Positions 62,613 through 64,000 of a stretch of DNA of 64,000 bases are shown here, one piece after another. Every line of letters starts with the position of its first letter. Positions within the stretch are counted from its first letter, which is position 1. The position numbers and the translations under genes are program-made. The stretch lies in NCBI GenBank assembly GCA_010094045.1, contig ML986607.1, positions 164,566-228,565 of the forward strand. Direction: 5' to 3'. The notes beneath the pieces were generated by a model, which saw only the letters and a program-made list of their open reading frames with translations, ran no database searches and was not told the DNA's origin. The stretch comes from Lojkania enalia (Eukaryota; Ascomycota; Dothideomycetes; Pleosporales).

Positions 62613-63159
62613 TTTGGCCTGCTAGGAATTCGAAAGACTAAGGATGAGAATATGGATATGGATATGGATGAAGAAATGTATATGTATGGCGCGGCCGAAG
62701 GGGCCAGTGGGTCAATAAGCTGATGATTCCGTGGTGGAGAGTCCGTCGACGGTGTAAACTATTCGCACCCAGTCGCCACCAACAACGTCGTCCAATGCAC
62801 TTGAGGCTTTTCTGGGCGAGTGAGGAGGGCCCCGGCGAGAGAGAGAAAGGACGGAGGGAAGCAAGGTAAGGAGCACCCACTGGGGCAAATGTTGACTTAT
62901 TATGCGCTACCTAGTCGCGGCTTTCTTTCGTCGCCTTTGAACACGGCACACCACACCCCTACGGCCCGTTGGCTGCAGAACTAATCCAGCTATACTATAA
63001 CCGGTACAATATACGATCGCCGAATTTCTTGGTCGCGATTGCGCCATAGCACGCGGGCGTTTTGTCACTTCTGTTTCCTTCCGAGGATGGTAGACAAACT
63101 CGCGCGAGGCCTTCTGGGCACCAGCCTCATTTGCCTATCACTGCCGGCTCCGCATTTTT
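62613..63159. other. Upstream region of ATP sulfurylase, no gene seen
   Basis: It presumably contains the ATP sulfurylase promoter. TATGGA repeats three times at 62,651-62,668. Sulfur-regulator (bZIP Cys3/MetR-type) sites would be expected here from known biology, but I did not identify one with confidence. Confidence 0.4.
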
Positions 63160-63210
63160 NNNNNNNNNNNNNNNNNNNNNNNNNNNNNNNNNNNNNNNNN
63201 NNNNNNNNNN
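63160..63210. other. Assembly gap (51 N)
   Basis: Positions 63,160-63,210 are N. A run of 33 T (63,213-63,245) follows immediately, which probably caused the gap. Open frames crossing it are artefacts. Confidence 0.95.
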
Positions 63211-63246
<36 letters not shown>

Positions 63247-63502
63247 GGAGAGTATTTTGATTTATTCTGGTTTTCTTTTATTTTGATCTGGTGATGATTG
63301 GGGATGGACGCTCTATCTATGCATGCCTATCTCAAACCCAATGGTTTCTAACTTCTAAGCTCCAAGGAGAGCACCATGTTCAGTCAACCCCACTAATTAC
63401 CGCCCATACACCCTGACTCCGAATGACTAGATGACCTGAACGCCATTGCTAAAATGCTCGAATCAGTCCGCTCAAAACGTTGTTCAATGATGAGATTGAG
63501 CC

Positions 63503-64000
63503 TTATGCAACCATTGTCACGTTCTGCAGCGCTTGGCTTAACTCCTCTTCCTGTTGCTTCTGCGCCTGCTGCATTAGAAACTGTGCATACCTCGATTTCG
63601 GGTTGTGAATTCCGCACTCGGTCTTCGTGCGACCCTTCCAGCGCCCCGAGCGTTCATCCTCTCCCGCAGCAACGGGTTGTGTAGAGTGCCAGTCGCCGAC
63701 GCTCTTGTAACCGCGTTCCAGGAGCTCGTTGTACGGTACCTTGTTGGCGTTGACATATTCCTGGACTTGGGCGAAGCTCCAGTTCGCTAGCGGGTTGACC
63801 TTTATCATGCCTGCATCGTCAATTTCAATGATGTCGAGATCGCCACGCTTTCCACCCTGGCTCCTTCGGCGACCGGTCAAGACGGCCCTAACTTGGAGTT
63901 CTGAATAGGCACGTTCTGCTGGCTCGACCTTGGCAACGTAATCGTAAAGCTCTTCGTTCGTCTCCCAAAGCTTGTCGCCGTGCTTTGCAACGAAGTCATC
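63503..64000 (-). CDS. MET16: PAPS reductase (phosphoadenylyl-sulfate reductase), 3' part
   Basis: The last 165 residues of the protein, cut by the window edge at 64,000. Recognisable parts are 'ELQVRAVLTGRRRSQGGKRG' in the substrate-binding region, 'IDDAGMIKVNPLANWSFAQV', 'NKVPYNELLERGYKSVGDWHST' (positions 63,680-63,750) and the catalytic-cysteine motif 'KTECGIH' near the C-terminus. The single C-terminal catalytic cysteine and absence of iron-sulfur cysteine pairs fit the thioredoxin-dependent PAPS-specific type of fungi. It reduces PAPS to sulfite. It is on the same strand as ATP sulfurylase, which lies about 0.9 kb downstream, so two steps of one pathway are neighbours. Confidence 0.9.
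   Translation of the reverse strand, partial: DDFVAKHGDKLWETNEELYDYVAKVEPAERAYSELQVRAVLTGRRRSQGGKRGDLDIIEIDDAGMIKVNPLANWSFAQVQEYVNANKVPYNELLERGYKSVGDWHSTQPVAAGEDERSGRWKGRTKTECGIHNPKSRYAQFLMQQAQKQQEEELSQALQNVTMVA

Noticed and set aside
63039..63286. Open frames crossing the N gap and the poly-T run
   Set aside because: They consist of unknown bases and homopolymer, so they are an artefact.

Overview
The window looks like part of a filamentous ascomycete (Pezizomycotina) genome. The evidence is short introns (about 45-63 bases in most genes) with GTRNGY donors and CTRAY branch points, a HET domain, a PTH11-like receptor, Zn2Cys6 and cytochrome P450 genes, and a large block that appears ruined by repeat-induced point mutation (RIP). 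The species cannot be named from this sequence.

Layout. (1) 1-24,588 is a very AT-rich block with almost no CA/TG dinucleotides and no open reading frames. It holds decayed transposons: several families of Fot1/Pogo-like (Tc1/mariner) elements of about 1.85 kb, nested inside each other, and two Ty3/Gypsy LTR retrotransposons, one with a recognisable LTR pair. (2) 24,589-41,578 is accessory DNA. It has an intact secreted GMC oxidoreductase, an intact PTH11/rhodopsin-like receptor, a dead P450, another degraded gene, and relatives of a fungal-specific family of unknown function. (3) 41,579-46,600 carries a large minus-strand gene. Naively it reads as two genes, a kinase and a HET protein, 8 bases apart. 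A canonical 53-base phase-1 intron joins them into one predicted 1,638-residue protein: homeodomain-like modules, C2H2 fingers, acidic linker, protein kinase, HET domain. (4) 47,637-55,405 has a cyclase-family enzyme, a Zn2Cys6 regulator and a P450, all on the minus strand, with a decayed Fot1/Pogo element lying 255 bp upstream of the regulator. (5) 57,413-64,000 is conserved housekeeping DNA: COQ4 (ubiquinone synthesis), a SET-domain protein methyltransferase, ATP sulfurylase, and the 3' part of PAPS reductase.

How the genes relate. ATP sulfurylase and PAPS reductase are, respectively, the first step and the PAPS-to-sulfite step of assimilatory sulfate reduction, and here they are neighbours on the same strand. 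The cyclase, regulator and P450 could be a small metabolic module, but no polyketide synthase, NRPS or terpene synthase is visible. The kinase-HET fusion is the most unusual gene. The Pogo-like elements share ACGT termini and a terminal inverted repeat made of modules repeated every 17 bp, although the module sequences differ between families.

All intron positions are inferred by eye from splice signals and reading frame. No database search or computation was available.
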